Shown here: piece after piece, positions 7,613-15,288 of the stretch | Position numbering within the stretch: position 1 is the first letter of the stretch | How the letters are laid out: every line of letters begins with the position of its first letter | Assembly: GCF_001187865.1 (NCBI RefSeq) | Contig: NZ_LGIT01000012.1 | Location: forward strand, 1-64,000 | Length of the DNA: 64,000 bases | Reading direction: 5' to 3' | Source of the DNA: Klebsiella sp. RIT-PI-d | GTDB lineage: Bacteria > Pseudomonadota > Gammaproteobacteria > Enterobacterales > Enterobacteriaceae | Notes under the pieces: generated by a model | Told to the model about the DNA's origin: nothing | The model's input: the letters and a program-made list of their open reading frames with translations, nothing else | The model's database searches: none | Made by a program: the position numbers and the translations under genes

Positions 7613-10321
7613 TTATTGCCAGCCGTACCGGCGGCTATAAAACCCTTTCACCAGCTGCGTCAATGTCATGTATCCCGCCAGAATGGCGATCAGCCATGGG
7701 AAATAGCTAAGCGGCAAAGCCTGTAGCTGGAAATAGCCTGCCAGCGGTGAGAACGGCAGGGCAATACCGATAACCATTATCAGCAGCGTCATCACCATGA
7801 GCGGCCATGCAGCACGACTTTGAATAAACGGCAGACGACGGGTGCGGATCATATGCACAATCAGCGTTTGCGACAGTAATCCCACGACAAACCATCCGGA
7901 CTGGAACAGCGTCTGCGTTTCCGGCGTATTGGCATGAAACACCCACCACATCAGACAAAATGTCAGGATATCGAAAATCGAACTGATGGGGCCGAAAAAG
8001 ATCATAAAGCGGCCCAGATCGGTTGGATCCCAGCGTTGCGGCTTCTGGATCTGCTCGTCATCAACGTTATCAAACGGTATCGCCGTCTGGGACACATCGT
8101 ACAGCAGGTTCTGGATCAACAGGTGCAACGGCAGCATCGGCAGGAACGGCAGGAAGGCGCTGGCGACCAGCACGCTAAAGACGTTACCGAAGTTCGAACT
8201 GGCGGTTATTTTGATGTATTTCAGCATGTTGGCAAAAGTGCGTCGTCCTTCAATGACCCCCTCCTCCAGCACCATCAGGCTTTTTTCCAGCAGGATAATG
8301 TCCGCCGCTTCACGGGCAATATCTACCGCGCCGTCCACGGAAATGCCAATATCTGCCGCCCGCAGCGCAGGCGCATCGTTAATGCCGTCACCCATAAAGC
8401 CGACAACGTGCCCTTCTCGCTTGAGCAGAGTGACAATGCGTTCTTTATGCAGCGGCGTCAGACGGGCAAACAGCGTGGTGCGCCGGGCCAGCCCCGCCAG
8501 TTCATCGTCGCTCAGCGTTTCGATATCGCTGCCGGTTACCACCACCCCTGCGTCCAGCCCCACATCGTGACAGACTTTGGCCGCCACCAGTTCACTGTCG
8601 CCGGTGAGGATCTTGACGGTGATACCACTGGCTTTCAGGGCGTGTAATGCTGGCGCAGTACTTTCTTTTGGCGGATCGAGAAACGCGATATAGCCTTCGA
8701 GGATCAGATCCGATTCATCTATCCGCTGATAGTCCCCTTCCCGCGCCGGAAGATACTGGGTTGCTACCGCCACGATGCGTAATCCCTGACGGTTAAGCGT
8801 GTCGGTCACCTGCTTCACCTCGCGCAGCATCTCGTCACTCAGCGGAACAATAGCGCCGTTATGACGAACGTGCGCGCAGACGTTAAGCACTTCCTGTAGT
8901 GCGCCTTTGCAAATCAACAGATGCACATTCGGCTGCTCTGTAACCACTACGGACATACGACGACGCTCAAAATCAAACGGGATTTCATCCACTTTTTGCC
9001 AGCGTTCTGACAGCCCGCGTGCGGTCTCTTCATCAACGCCTTCGAGCACTGCCTTATCCAGCAGATTCTTCAGCCCGGTCTGATAATGGCTATTAAGCCA
9101 TGCCGAATGAAGCACCCGATCGCTGGTTTTGCCGGAGATATCGGTATGCGTTTCCAGCGCGATTTTATCCTGCGTCAGGGTGCCGGTTTTATCGGTACAC
9201 AGGATGTCCATTGCGCCAAAGTTCTGGATCGCATCCAGATGTTTGACGATCACTTTTTGCTTCGACAGTTTTACCGCGCCGCGCGCCAGTGTGGAAGTGA
9301 CGATCATTGGCAGCATTTCCGGCGTCAAGCCGACCGCCACGGAAAGCGCGAACAGCGCCGCTTCCCACCAGTCACCTTTGGTATAACCGTTGATGAGGAG
9401 CACCAGCGGCGTCATTACCATCATAAAGCGGATCAGCAGCATACTGACGCGACCAATGCCTTTCTGGAACGCATTTGGCTCACTGGCCTGCTCGCTCACT
9501 CGTCCTGCCAGTTGACCAAACCAGGTGTTGCCGCCGGTGGCAATGACCAATGCCTGTGCCGTGCCACTCACCACGTTGGTCCCCATAAAGCACAGCGTAT
9601 CGCACTCCAGCGCATGGGTTTGCTGCGACTGACGGCTATGAGCCACTTTCTCCACCGGCAAGGATTCGCCGGTCAGTGAAGCCTGCGCCACGAACAGATC
9701 GCGCGCCTGAAGCACGCGCAGGTCCGCCGGGATCATGTCGCCTGCCGCCAGTTTAACTATATCGCCCGGCACCAGGCGGTCAATGGGCAGCTCCGTCCAG
9801 CCGTTTTCGCCCTTCTCATTAACTACCCGCAGTACCGTGGCGGTGTTGCTGACCATCGCTTTCAGGGCGTCAGCGGCTTTGGTGGAGCGCGCTTCCTGAA
9901 TAAAATTAAGCAGCGTCGAAATCGCGACCATCAGGCCAATGACCGACGCCGCGAAGAGATCCTCCGTGGCATACGACACAATCCCCAATACGGTCAGCAG
10001 CAAATTAAATGGATTACGGTAGCAGGTCCATAAATGTACCCACCATGGCGCAGGCTGTTCAGCAGGGAGCTTGTTTTCACCGTAACGGGCGCGGGCGGTC
10101 TGTACCTCCGCCGGATTTAGCCCTTCCGGATGACTGTTAAACGCGTGCCACAATTCGCGCTCGTCCATTTTCGCGGCCTTCAGGCACTGTTCACTCAGCG
10201 AAGACGGAATGGCCGCGCCAGTCAGATTTTTAGCATCAGGTAACTGCTCGCGCTGCACCAGACGACGCGGTAAATGGCGATGAAGACGGACAAAAAACTG
10301 CCAGGTCTTGTTTTTTAGCAT
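7613..10321 (-). CDS. mgtA: P-type Mg2+-importing ATPase MgtA
   Basis: 902 residues, matching Salmonella MgtA. Inner-membrane P3B-type ATPase importing Mg2+. Visible motifs are TGES (actuator loop), CTDKTGTLT (phosphorylated Asp, about residue 377), KGALQE (nucleotide binding), GDGINDAPAL (hinge), and about ten transmembrane helices ending in YSRRYGWQ. The frame is open further upstream, but the start is put at the ATG giving MLKNKTWQFF, because it aligns with the Salmonella start, is preceded by GGAGG at 8 bp, and the upstream codons fall in the known regulatory leader. Expression is expected to be PhoP-activated and controlled by the Mg2+/proline-sensing leader described separately. Confidence 0.97.
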   Translation of the reverse strand: MLKNKTWQFFVRLHRHLPRRLVQREQLPDAKNLTGAAIPSSLSEQCLKAAKMDERELWHAFNSHPEGLNPAEVQTARARYGENKLPAEQPAPWWVHLWTCYRNPFNLLLTVLGIVSYATEDLFAASVIGLMVAISTLLNFIQEARSTKAADALKAMVSNTATVLRVVNEKGENGWTELPIDRLVPGDIVKLAAGDMIPADLRVLQARDLFVAQASLTGESLPVEKVAHSRQSQQTHALECDTLCFMGTNVVSGTAQALVIATGGNTWFGQLAGRVSEQASEPNAFQKGIGRVSMLLIRFMMVMTPLVLLINGYTKGDWWEAALFALSVAVGLTPEMLPMIVTSTLARGAVKLSKQKVIVKHLDAIQNFGAMDILCTDKTGTLTQDKIALETHTDISGKTSDRVLHSAWLNSHYQTGLKNLLDKAVLEGVDEETARGLSERWQKVDEIPFDFERRRMSVVVTEQPNVHLLICKGALQEVLNVCAHVRHNGAIVPLSDEMLREVKQVTDTLNRQGLRIVAVATQYLPAREGDYQRIDESDLILEGYIAFLDPPKESTAPALHALKASGITVKILTGDSELVAAKVCHDVGLDAGVVVTGSDIETLSDDELAGLARRTTLFARLTPLHKERIVTLLKREGHVVGFMGDGINDAPALRAADIGISVDGAVDIAREAADIILLEKSLMVLEEGVIEGRRTFANMLKYIKITASSNFGNVFSVLVASAFLPFLPMLPLHLLIQNLLYDVSQTAIPFDNVDDEQIQKPQRWDPTDLGRFMIFFGPISSIFDILTFCLMWWVFHANTPETQTLFQSGWFVVGLLSQTLIVHMIRTRRLPFIQSRAAWPLMVMTLLIMVIGIALPFSPLAGYFQLQALPLSYFPWLIAILAGYMTLTQLVKGFYSRRYGWQ

Positions 10322-10605
10322 GATAAGTCCCTCCGCGCCCCGCAGATGGGGACGCAGATAATCTGTCAGGCGTGACAAGTCCTTACCTGACAGGCAATTC
10401 ATTAATAACAGGGACGTAAAAGACGTCACTGCCTTACAGATCCGCTAAGGCAGTGAAAAAACTGGCTTACCGGATGGTTATTGCTCTCCGTCGCGGGAGA
10501 GGTGTGGGATCAGGGTCCATACAGCCTCCGGTAAGTTAAAGGGGGGATACTCAAACGCCATCAAGGGTATCGTCTTATCAATACCATCAATATCATTGTG
10601 GCAAT
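10322..10605 (-). ncRNA. mgtA 5' leader (Mg2+/proline-responsive)
   Basis: A long leader of about 280 nt lies between the PhoP-type promoter and the mgtA start, and contains the mgtL leader ORF. In Salmonella and E. coli this leader switches between readthrough and Rho-dependent termination according to cytosolic Mg2+ and to MgtL translation. Homology is inferred from mgtL, position and length; I did not fold it. Confidence 0.8.
10467..10520 (-). CDS. mgtL: MgtL leader peptide
   Basis: 17-codon ORF MDPDPTPLPRRRAITIR inside the mgtA leader. The first 12 residues match E. coli MgtL (MEPDPTPLPRRR) apart from E2D, while the last five differ (AITIR). The Asp-Pro/Pro codons are those at which ribosomes stall or destabilise at low proline or low Mg2+, allowing transcription into mgtA. 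The divergent tail suggests only the N-terminal Pro/Asp part is under selection. Confidence 0.93.
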   Translation of the reverse strand: MDPDPTPLPRRRAITIR

Positions 10606-10640
10606 ATCATACCGTTATGTAACTAAACCAATCCTAAACC
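10606..10640 (-). promoter_or_regulatory. PhoP box and -10 of mgtA
   Basis: On the minus strand, GGTTTA-N5-GGTTTA (10640-10624) is a direct-repeat PhoP box. Twelve bases further is TATGAT (10611-10606) as -10. This is the geometry of PhoP-activated promoters in which the box replaces the -35. Confidence 0.88.
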
Positions 10641-10716
10641 AAACTTTGCCCATTGAAGTTAAGCCGGGTAAAGTTAAGCTCTTTTGTTACGTTGTTTCAC
10701 TCCACAGGACGACAGG

Positions 10717-11664
10717 ATGCAAAACCGGCTGACGATCAAAGACATTGCACGCTTAAGCGGCGTGGGAAAATCCACGGTTTCCCGCGTATTAAACAATGAA
10801 AGCGGCGTCAGTGAGCGTACTCGCGAGCGCGTTGAAGCGGTTATGCAGCAGCACGGTTTCTCTCCCTCCCGCTCGGCGCGTGCCATGCGTGGGCAAAGCG
10901 ACAAAGTCGTGGCCATTATCGTTACCCGTCTGGACTCACTGTCGGAAAATCTGGCGGTGCAGACTATGCTGCCGGTGTTTTATGAGCAGGGTTACGATCC
11001 GATCATGATCGAAAGCCAGTTTTCGGCCACCATGGTCGCGGAGCATTTGGGCATGTTGCGGCGTCGCAACATTGACGGCGTAGTGCTGTTTGGTTTTACC
11101 GGCATTGATGCCCCGATGCTGGCAAGCTGGCAGTCGTCCCTGGTATTGCTGGCTCGTGAGGCCCCCGGTTTCGCCTCTGTTTGTTATGACGATGAGGTCG
11201 CGATCCGTATCCTGATGCAGCAGCTTTACGATCGCGGGCACCGGCACATTAGCTATCTTGGGGTACCCCATCACGATGTCACCACCGGGCTGCGTCGCCA
11301 TCAGGCCTGGTTAACCTTCTGCGAGAAACACAACCTGCCCACTCTCTCCGCGCTGCCGGGCCTGACCATGAAGCAGGGTTACGAGCGCGTGGCTGAGGTG
11401 TTGACGCCAGAGACGACCGCGCTGGTGTGCGCGACTGATACCCTGGCGCTGGGGGCCAGCAAATATTTACAGGAACAGCGTATTGAAACCGTGCAGCTCG
11501 CCAGCGTCGGCAATACGCCGCTGATCAAATTTTTGCATCCGGAAATCGTCACCGTCGATCCTGGCTATGCCGAGGCCGGAAAGCAGGCAGCGTGCCAGCT
11601 GATCGCACAGATAAACGGCCACAGCGAACCAAAACAAATCGTTATTCCCTCCACCCTCTCCTGA
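10717..11664 (+). CDS. treR: trehalose operon repressor TreR
   Basis: 315 residues, LacI/GalR family, the same length as E. coli TreR. N-terminal HTH with hinge (TIKDIARLSGVGKSTVSRVLNNESGVS, residues 5-31 in part), then a periplasmic-binding-protein-like effector domain that binds trehalose 6-phosphate. The start is placed at ATG 10717 (MQNRLTIKD) after CAGGACGACAGG, not at the upstream codon in the same frame. It acts on treBC immediately downstream. Confidence 0.97.
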   Translation: MQNRLTIKDIARLSGVGKSTVSRVLNNESGVSERTRERVEAVMQQHGFSPSRSARAMRGQSDKVVAIIVTRLDSLSENLAVQTMLPVFYEQGYDPIMIESQFSATMVAEHLGMLRRRNIDGVVLFGFTGIDAPMLASWQSSLVLLAREAPGFASVCYDDEVAIRILMQQLYDRGHRHISYLGVPHHDVTTGLRRHQAWLTFCEKHNLPTLSALPGLTMKQGYERVAEVLTPETTALVCATDTLALGASKYLQEQRIETVQLASVGNTPLIKFLHPEIVTVDPGYAEAGKQAACQLIAQINGHSEPKQIVIPSTLS

Positions 11665-11701
11665 TCTGAAAAAGACGATTTATGTGATCGTCGCGACGTT
11701 T

Positions 11702-11715
11702 CGGGAACGTTCCCG
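11702..11715 (+). promoter_or_regulatory. TreR operator of treBC
   Basis: Perfect 14 bp palindrome CGGGAACGTTCCCG, 71 bp before the treB start, of LacI-family operator type and matching the E. coli tre operator. A possible CRP half-site (ATGTGATCG) lies at about 11682-11690. Confidence 0.88.
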
Positions 11716-11785
11716 TTTTCACTTTTTCGACGACGATATATTCTCTGCGCCACTTCCCCTTCTTTTATCTGCCACGAGATTTGCG

Positions 11786-13204
11786 ATGAGTAAAGTTAAC
11801 CAACAGGATATCGATCGTCTGGTCGAGCTGGTGGGTGGCCGCGAGAATATCGCCACCGTCAGCCACTGCATTACCCGCCTGCGCTTCGTACTCAATGAAC
11901 CTGCGAAGGCCGATCCCAAAGCCATTGAAGAATTACCGATGGTGAAAGGCTGTTTTACCAATGCCGGCCAGTTTCAGGTGGTGATTGGCACGGAGGTCGG
12001 CGACTATTATCAGGTCCTGCTGACCACTACCGGCCAGGCGCGCGCCGATAAAGAGCAGGCCAAAAAAGCGGCGCGGCAGAATATGAAGTGGTACGAGCAG
12101 CTCATCTCCCACTTTGCGGAGATCTTTTTCCCGCTGTTACCCGCGCTGATAAGCGGCGGCCTGATCCTCGGCTTTCGTAACGTGATTGGCGATCTGCCGA
12201 TGAGCAATGGTCAGACGCTGGCACAAATGCATCCGACGCTACAGACGATCAACGATTTCTTATGGCTGATAGGCGAAGCGATCTTCTTCTACCTGCCGGT
12301 AGGCATCTGCTGGTCGGCGGTGCGCAAAATGGGCGGCACACCGATCCTTGGGATCGTTCTTGGCGTTACGCTGGTTTCTCCGCAGTTAATGAACGCTTAC
12401 TTACTTGGGCAGCAGGCACCTGAAGTGTGGAACTTTGGCCTGTTCAGCATCGCTAAAGTCGGCTATCAGGCGCAGGTGATCCCGGCGCTGCTTGCCGGTC
12501 TGGCACTTGGCGTGATTGAAAATAATCTGAAGCGCATTGTGCCGAGCTACCTGTATCTGGTGGTGGTGCCAGTGTGCTCTTTGCTGCTGGCGGTTTTCCT
12601 CGCCCACGCGCTGATTGGTCCGTTTGGCCGCATGATTGGCGATGGCGTGGCCTTTGCGGTGCGTCACCTGATGACCGGCAGTTTTGCCCCGGTCGGGGCG
12701 GCGCTGTTTGGATTCCTGTATGCACCGCTGGTGATCACCGGCGTGCATCAGACGACGCTGGCGATTGATATGCAGATGGTCCAGAACCTCGGCGGCACGC
12801 CGGTATGGCCGCTGATCGCGCTGTCAAACATCGCTCAGGCGTCCGCGGTTCTCGGCATTATTATTATCAGCCGCAAACATAATGAGCGGGAAATCACCGT
12901 TCCGGCGGCGATTTCCGCCTTCCTTGGCGTTACCGAACCGGCGATGTACGGCGTCAATCTTAAATACCGTTTTCCCATGCTCTGCGGGATGATCGGCTCC
13001 GGGATGGCGGGACTGCTCTGCGGTTTGTACGGCGTGATGGCTAACGGCATTGGCGTCGGCGGCCTGCCGGGTATTTTGTCTATCCAGACGCGCTACTGGG
13101 AGGTCTTCGGCCTGGCGATGGTTATTGCCATTGTGATCCCGGTCGTTCTCACCATCATGATGTATCAGCGTAAGCAGCGTCAGGGCACGTTACAGATTGT
13201 ATAA
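11786..13204 (+). CDS. treB: PTS trehalose-specific EIIBC component
   Basis: 472 residues. The EIIB domain (1-85) has the phosphocysteine Cys28 in ATVSHCITRLRF. The EIIC membrane domain (about 110-465) has around ten helices. It imports trehalose as trehalose 6-phosphate and uses EIIA-Glc (Crr), since no EIIA domain is present. The start at ATG 11786 (MSKVNQQD) matches E. coli; the upstream extension would run through the operator. First gene of treBC. Confidence 0.97.
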   Translation: MSKVNQQDIDRLVELVGGRENIATVSHCITRLRFVLNEPAKADPKAIEELPMVKGCFTNAGQFQVVIGTEVGDYYQVLLTTTGQARADKEQAKKAARQNMKWYEQLISHFAEIFFPLLPALISGGLILGFRNVIGDLPMSNGQTLAQMHPTLQTINDFLWLIGEAIFFYLPVGICWSAVRKMGGTPILGIVLGVTLVSPQLMNAYLLGQQAPEVWNFGLFSIAKVGYQAQVIPALLAGLALGVIENNLKRIVPSYLYLVVVPVCSLLLAVFLAHALIGPFGRMIGDGVAFAVRHLMTGSFAPVGAALFGFLYAPLVITGVHQTTLAIDMQMVQNLGGTPVWPLIALSNIAQASAVLGIIIISRKHNEREITVPAAISAFLGVTEPAMYGVNLKYRFPMLCGMIGSGMAGLLCGLYGVMANGIGVGGLPGILSIQTRYWEVFGLAMVIAIVIPVVLTIMMYQRKQRQGTLQIV

Positions 13205-13210
13205 CTCTTC

Positions 13211-13228
13211 AGGGCGCAATTGCGCCCT
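13211..13228 (+). repeat. intercistronic hairpin treB-treC
   Basis: Perfect 18 bp inverted repeat AGGGCGCAATTGCGCCCT followed by TTCG. It lies within the operon, so it could attenuate or stabilise the transcript ends rather than end transcription. Confidence 0.7.
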
Positions 13229-13250
13229 TTCGTTTTATCAGGAAATAATC

Positions 13251-14912
13251 ATGAATACCCTTCCCCACTGGTGGCAAAACGGCGTTATCTATCAAATTTA
13301 TCCGAAGAGCTTTCAGGACACCACCGGCAGCGGCACCGGCGATTTACGCGGCGTTACGCAGCATCTGGATTACCTGAAAACGCTGGGCGTTGATGCGCTC
13401 TGGCTGACACCGTTTTATATCTCTCCCCAGGTCGATAACGGCTACGATGTGGCAAATTATACCGCTATCGATCCCGCTTACGGCTCGCTGGATGATTTCG
13501 ACGCGCTGGTGGCGGCGGCAAAAGCGCGCGGCCTCCGCATTATTCTCGACATGGTGTTTAACCATACCTCTACCCAGCATCCGTGGTTTCGCGAGGCGCT
13601 GGATAAAACCAGTCCGTATCGTGAGTTTTACTTCTGGCGCGAGGGGACACCCGACGTGGCCCCCAATAACTGGCGTTCAAAATTCGGCGGCAGCGCGTGG
13701 CGCTGGCAGGCAGACAGTGAGCAATATTATCTGCACCTGTTTGCTCCGGAGCAGGCGGATTTGAACTGGGAGAATCCGGCGGTCCGCGCTGAACTAAAGC
13801 AGGTCTGTGCTTTCTGGGCCGATCGCGGCGTTGACGGGCTGCGGCTGGACGTCATCAATCTGATTTCCAAAGATCTGACCTTCCCGGACGATTTACTGGG
13901 CGATGGACGACGTTTCTATACCGACGGTCCGCATGCGCACGCGTTTTTACAGGAAATGAGCCGCGAGGTGTTCACGCCGCGCGGGTTAATGACGGTGGGT
14001 GAGATGTCCTCGACGTCGCTGGCACACTGTCAACAGTATGCCGCACTGGACGGTAGCGAGCTGTCGATGACCTTCAACTTTCATCACCTGAAAGTGGATT
14101 ATCCCAACGGCGAAAAGTGGACTCAGGCTCAGCCGGATTTTGTCGCGCTGAAGGCGCTGTTCCGCCACTGGCAGCAGGGAATGCATCAGCGGGCGTGGAA
14201 TGCGCTGTTCTGGTGTAACCACGATCAGCCGCGCATCGTGTCGCGCTTCGGCGATGAAGGCCAGTACCGGGTACCCGCCGCCAAAATGCTGGCAATGGTG
14301 CTGCACGGTATGCAGGGCACCCCTTATATCTACCAGGGGGAAGAGATTGGCATGACCAATCCGCACTTCACGCGCATCACCGATTATCACGATGTTGAAA
14401 GCCATAACATGTTCGCTGAACAGCGGGTCAACGGACGCGATGCGCAGGAGCTGCTGGATATTCTGGCGGTGCGTTCGCGGGATAACAGCCGCACACCGAT
14501 GCAGTGGAATGACGGTCCGAACGCGGGCTTTACCACCGGCGAGCCGTGGATCGGCGTCAACGCTAACGCGCGTGAGATCAACGTTGCTGCCGCCTTAAAC
14601 GATCCGCAGTCGGTGTTTTACACCTATCAGACGCTGATTGCGCTGCGAAAAACGCAGCCGGTGCTGACCTGGGGCGACTACGAGGATTTGCTGCCCGACC
14701 ATCCGCATATTTGGTGCTACCGGCGTCAGTGGCAGGGACAAACGCTGTTGACCATCGCCAACCTGAGCGGTGAGTGCCAGAACTGGCAGCCGGAAACCAG
14801 ACACGGCGCGTGGGAGGTGCTTCTCAGCAACTACGATGAAACCGCCGCGCAGCCCGGGGCCATGACATTGCGGCCCTTTGAAGCGATCTGGTGGCTACAG
14901 CAAACCCCCTAA
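13251..14912 (+). CDS. treC: trehalose-6-phosphate hydrolase
   Basis: 553 residues, GH13 alpha-amylase family. It cleaves trehalose 6-phosphate into glucose and glucose 6-phosphate in the cytoplasm. GH13 signatures are present: DMVFNHTS, GLRLDVINL (nucleophile Asp), MTVGEMSS (acid/base Glu) and CNHDQPR. The start at ATG 13251 follows AGGAAATAATC. It is cotranscribed with treB. Confidence 0.97.
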   Translation: MNTLPHWWQNGVIYQIYPKSFQDTTGSGTGDLRGVTQHLDYLKTLGVDALWLTPFYISPQVDNGYDVANYTAIDPAYGSLDDFDALVAAAKARGLRIILDMVFNHTSTQHPWFREALDKTSPYREFYFWREGTPDVAPNNWRSKFGGSAWRWQADSEQYYLHLFAPEQADLNWENPAVRAELKQVCAFWADRGVDGLRLDVINLISKDLTFPDDLLGDGRRFYTDGPHAHAFLQEMSREVFTPRGLMTVGEMSSTSLAHCQQYAALDGSELSMTFNFHHLKVDYPNGEKWTQAQPDFVALKALFRHWQQGMHQRAWNALFWCNHDQPRIVSRFGDEGQYRVPAAKMLAMVLHGMQGTPYIYQGEEIGMTNPHFTRITDYHDVESHNMFAEQRVNGRDAQELLDILAVRSRDNSRTPMQWNDGPNAGFTTGEPWIGVNANAREINVAAALNDPQSVFYTYQTLIALRKTQPVLTWGDYEDLLPDHPHIWCYRRQWQGQTLLTIANLSGECQNWQPETRHGAWEVLLSNYDETAAQPGAMTLRPFEAIWWLQQTP

Positions 14913-14937
14913 ACGAGTGGGAAAAACAGGCCATATC

Positions 14938-14969
14938 GACTGCCCGGGTTAACCGGGCAGTCTGCTTTT
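14938..14969 (+). terminator. terminator after treC
   Basis: GACTGCCCGG (14938-14947) / CCGGGCAGTC (14953-14962), loop GTTAA, followed by TGCTTTTA. Confidence 0.88.
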
Positions 14970-15090
14970 ATCACTCATTCACCTAATAAATAAGTATGAA
15001 AATATCCTCTTCGCTGTAGCGCCCGTCCTGCGCGCTGTCTCCTTTTTACTTTGTTCTGCATCAATAAAAATGCAAACATCTTTGGTGAAA

Positions 15091-15137
15091 GCACTACATA
15101 TAGGCATTAGAATGCCGCCCGGCCCTATATATGGTAT
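15091..15137 (+). promoter_or_regulatory. paired NrdR boxes
   Basis: GCACTACATATAGGCA (15091-15106) and GCCCTATATATGGTAT (15122-15137) both fit the ACACwATATATwGwGT consensus in the core and are 31 bp apart centre to centre, three helical turns. This is the standard arrangement of NrdR repressor sites before nrd operons. Confidence 0.8.
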
Positions 15138-15175
15138 TTTTCGGCTATTATTGCACCATACCCCTGTTCATGGGT

Positions 15176-15184
15176 TGTGGATAA
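15176..15184 (-). promoter_or_regulatory. DnaA box 1 upstream of nrdD
   Basis: TGTGGATAA on the plus strand is the complement of TTATCCACA, the strongest DnaA-box sequence. Confidence 0.7.
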
Positions 15185-15253
15185 AAAGGGCCAAGTCTGA
15201 CGGAAGTCTCTGGATACCAACACGATTAAAATCGTCCGGCGCTTCCTTTCTCT

Positions 15254-15262
15254 TGTGGATAA
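15254..15262 (-). promoter_or_regulatory. DnaA box 2 upstream of nrdD
   Basis: A second perfect TGTGGATAA, 78 bp from the first and 26 bp before the nrdD start codon, in the same orientation. Confidence 0.7.
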
Positions 15263-15288
15263 CCTGTTCTTTTTACTATGGAGTGATC

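Larger units (their letters stand above)
14970..15288 (+). other. nrdD upstream regulatory region
   Basis: The 319 bp between the treC terminator and nrdD hold two NrdR-like boxes and two perfect DnaA boxes (listed separately). No other gene is apparent; the open frame through here is an artefact of the nrdD frame. Confidence 0.75.

Noticed and set aside
10322-10429. 36-codon extension of MgtA
   Set aside because: It lies in the regulatory leader, and the Salmonella-like start with GGAGG is at 10321.
15070-15288. 73-codon N-terminal extension of nrdD
   Set aside because: It covers the NrdR and DnaA boxes, has no ribosome binding site, and known NrdD proteins start at ATG 15289.
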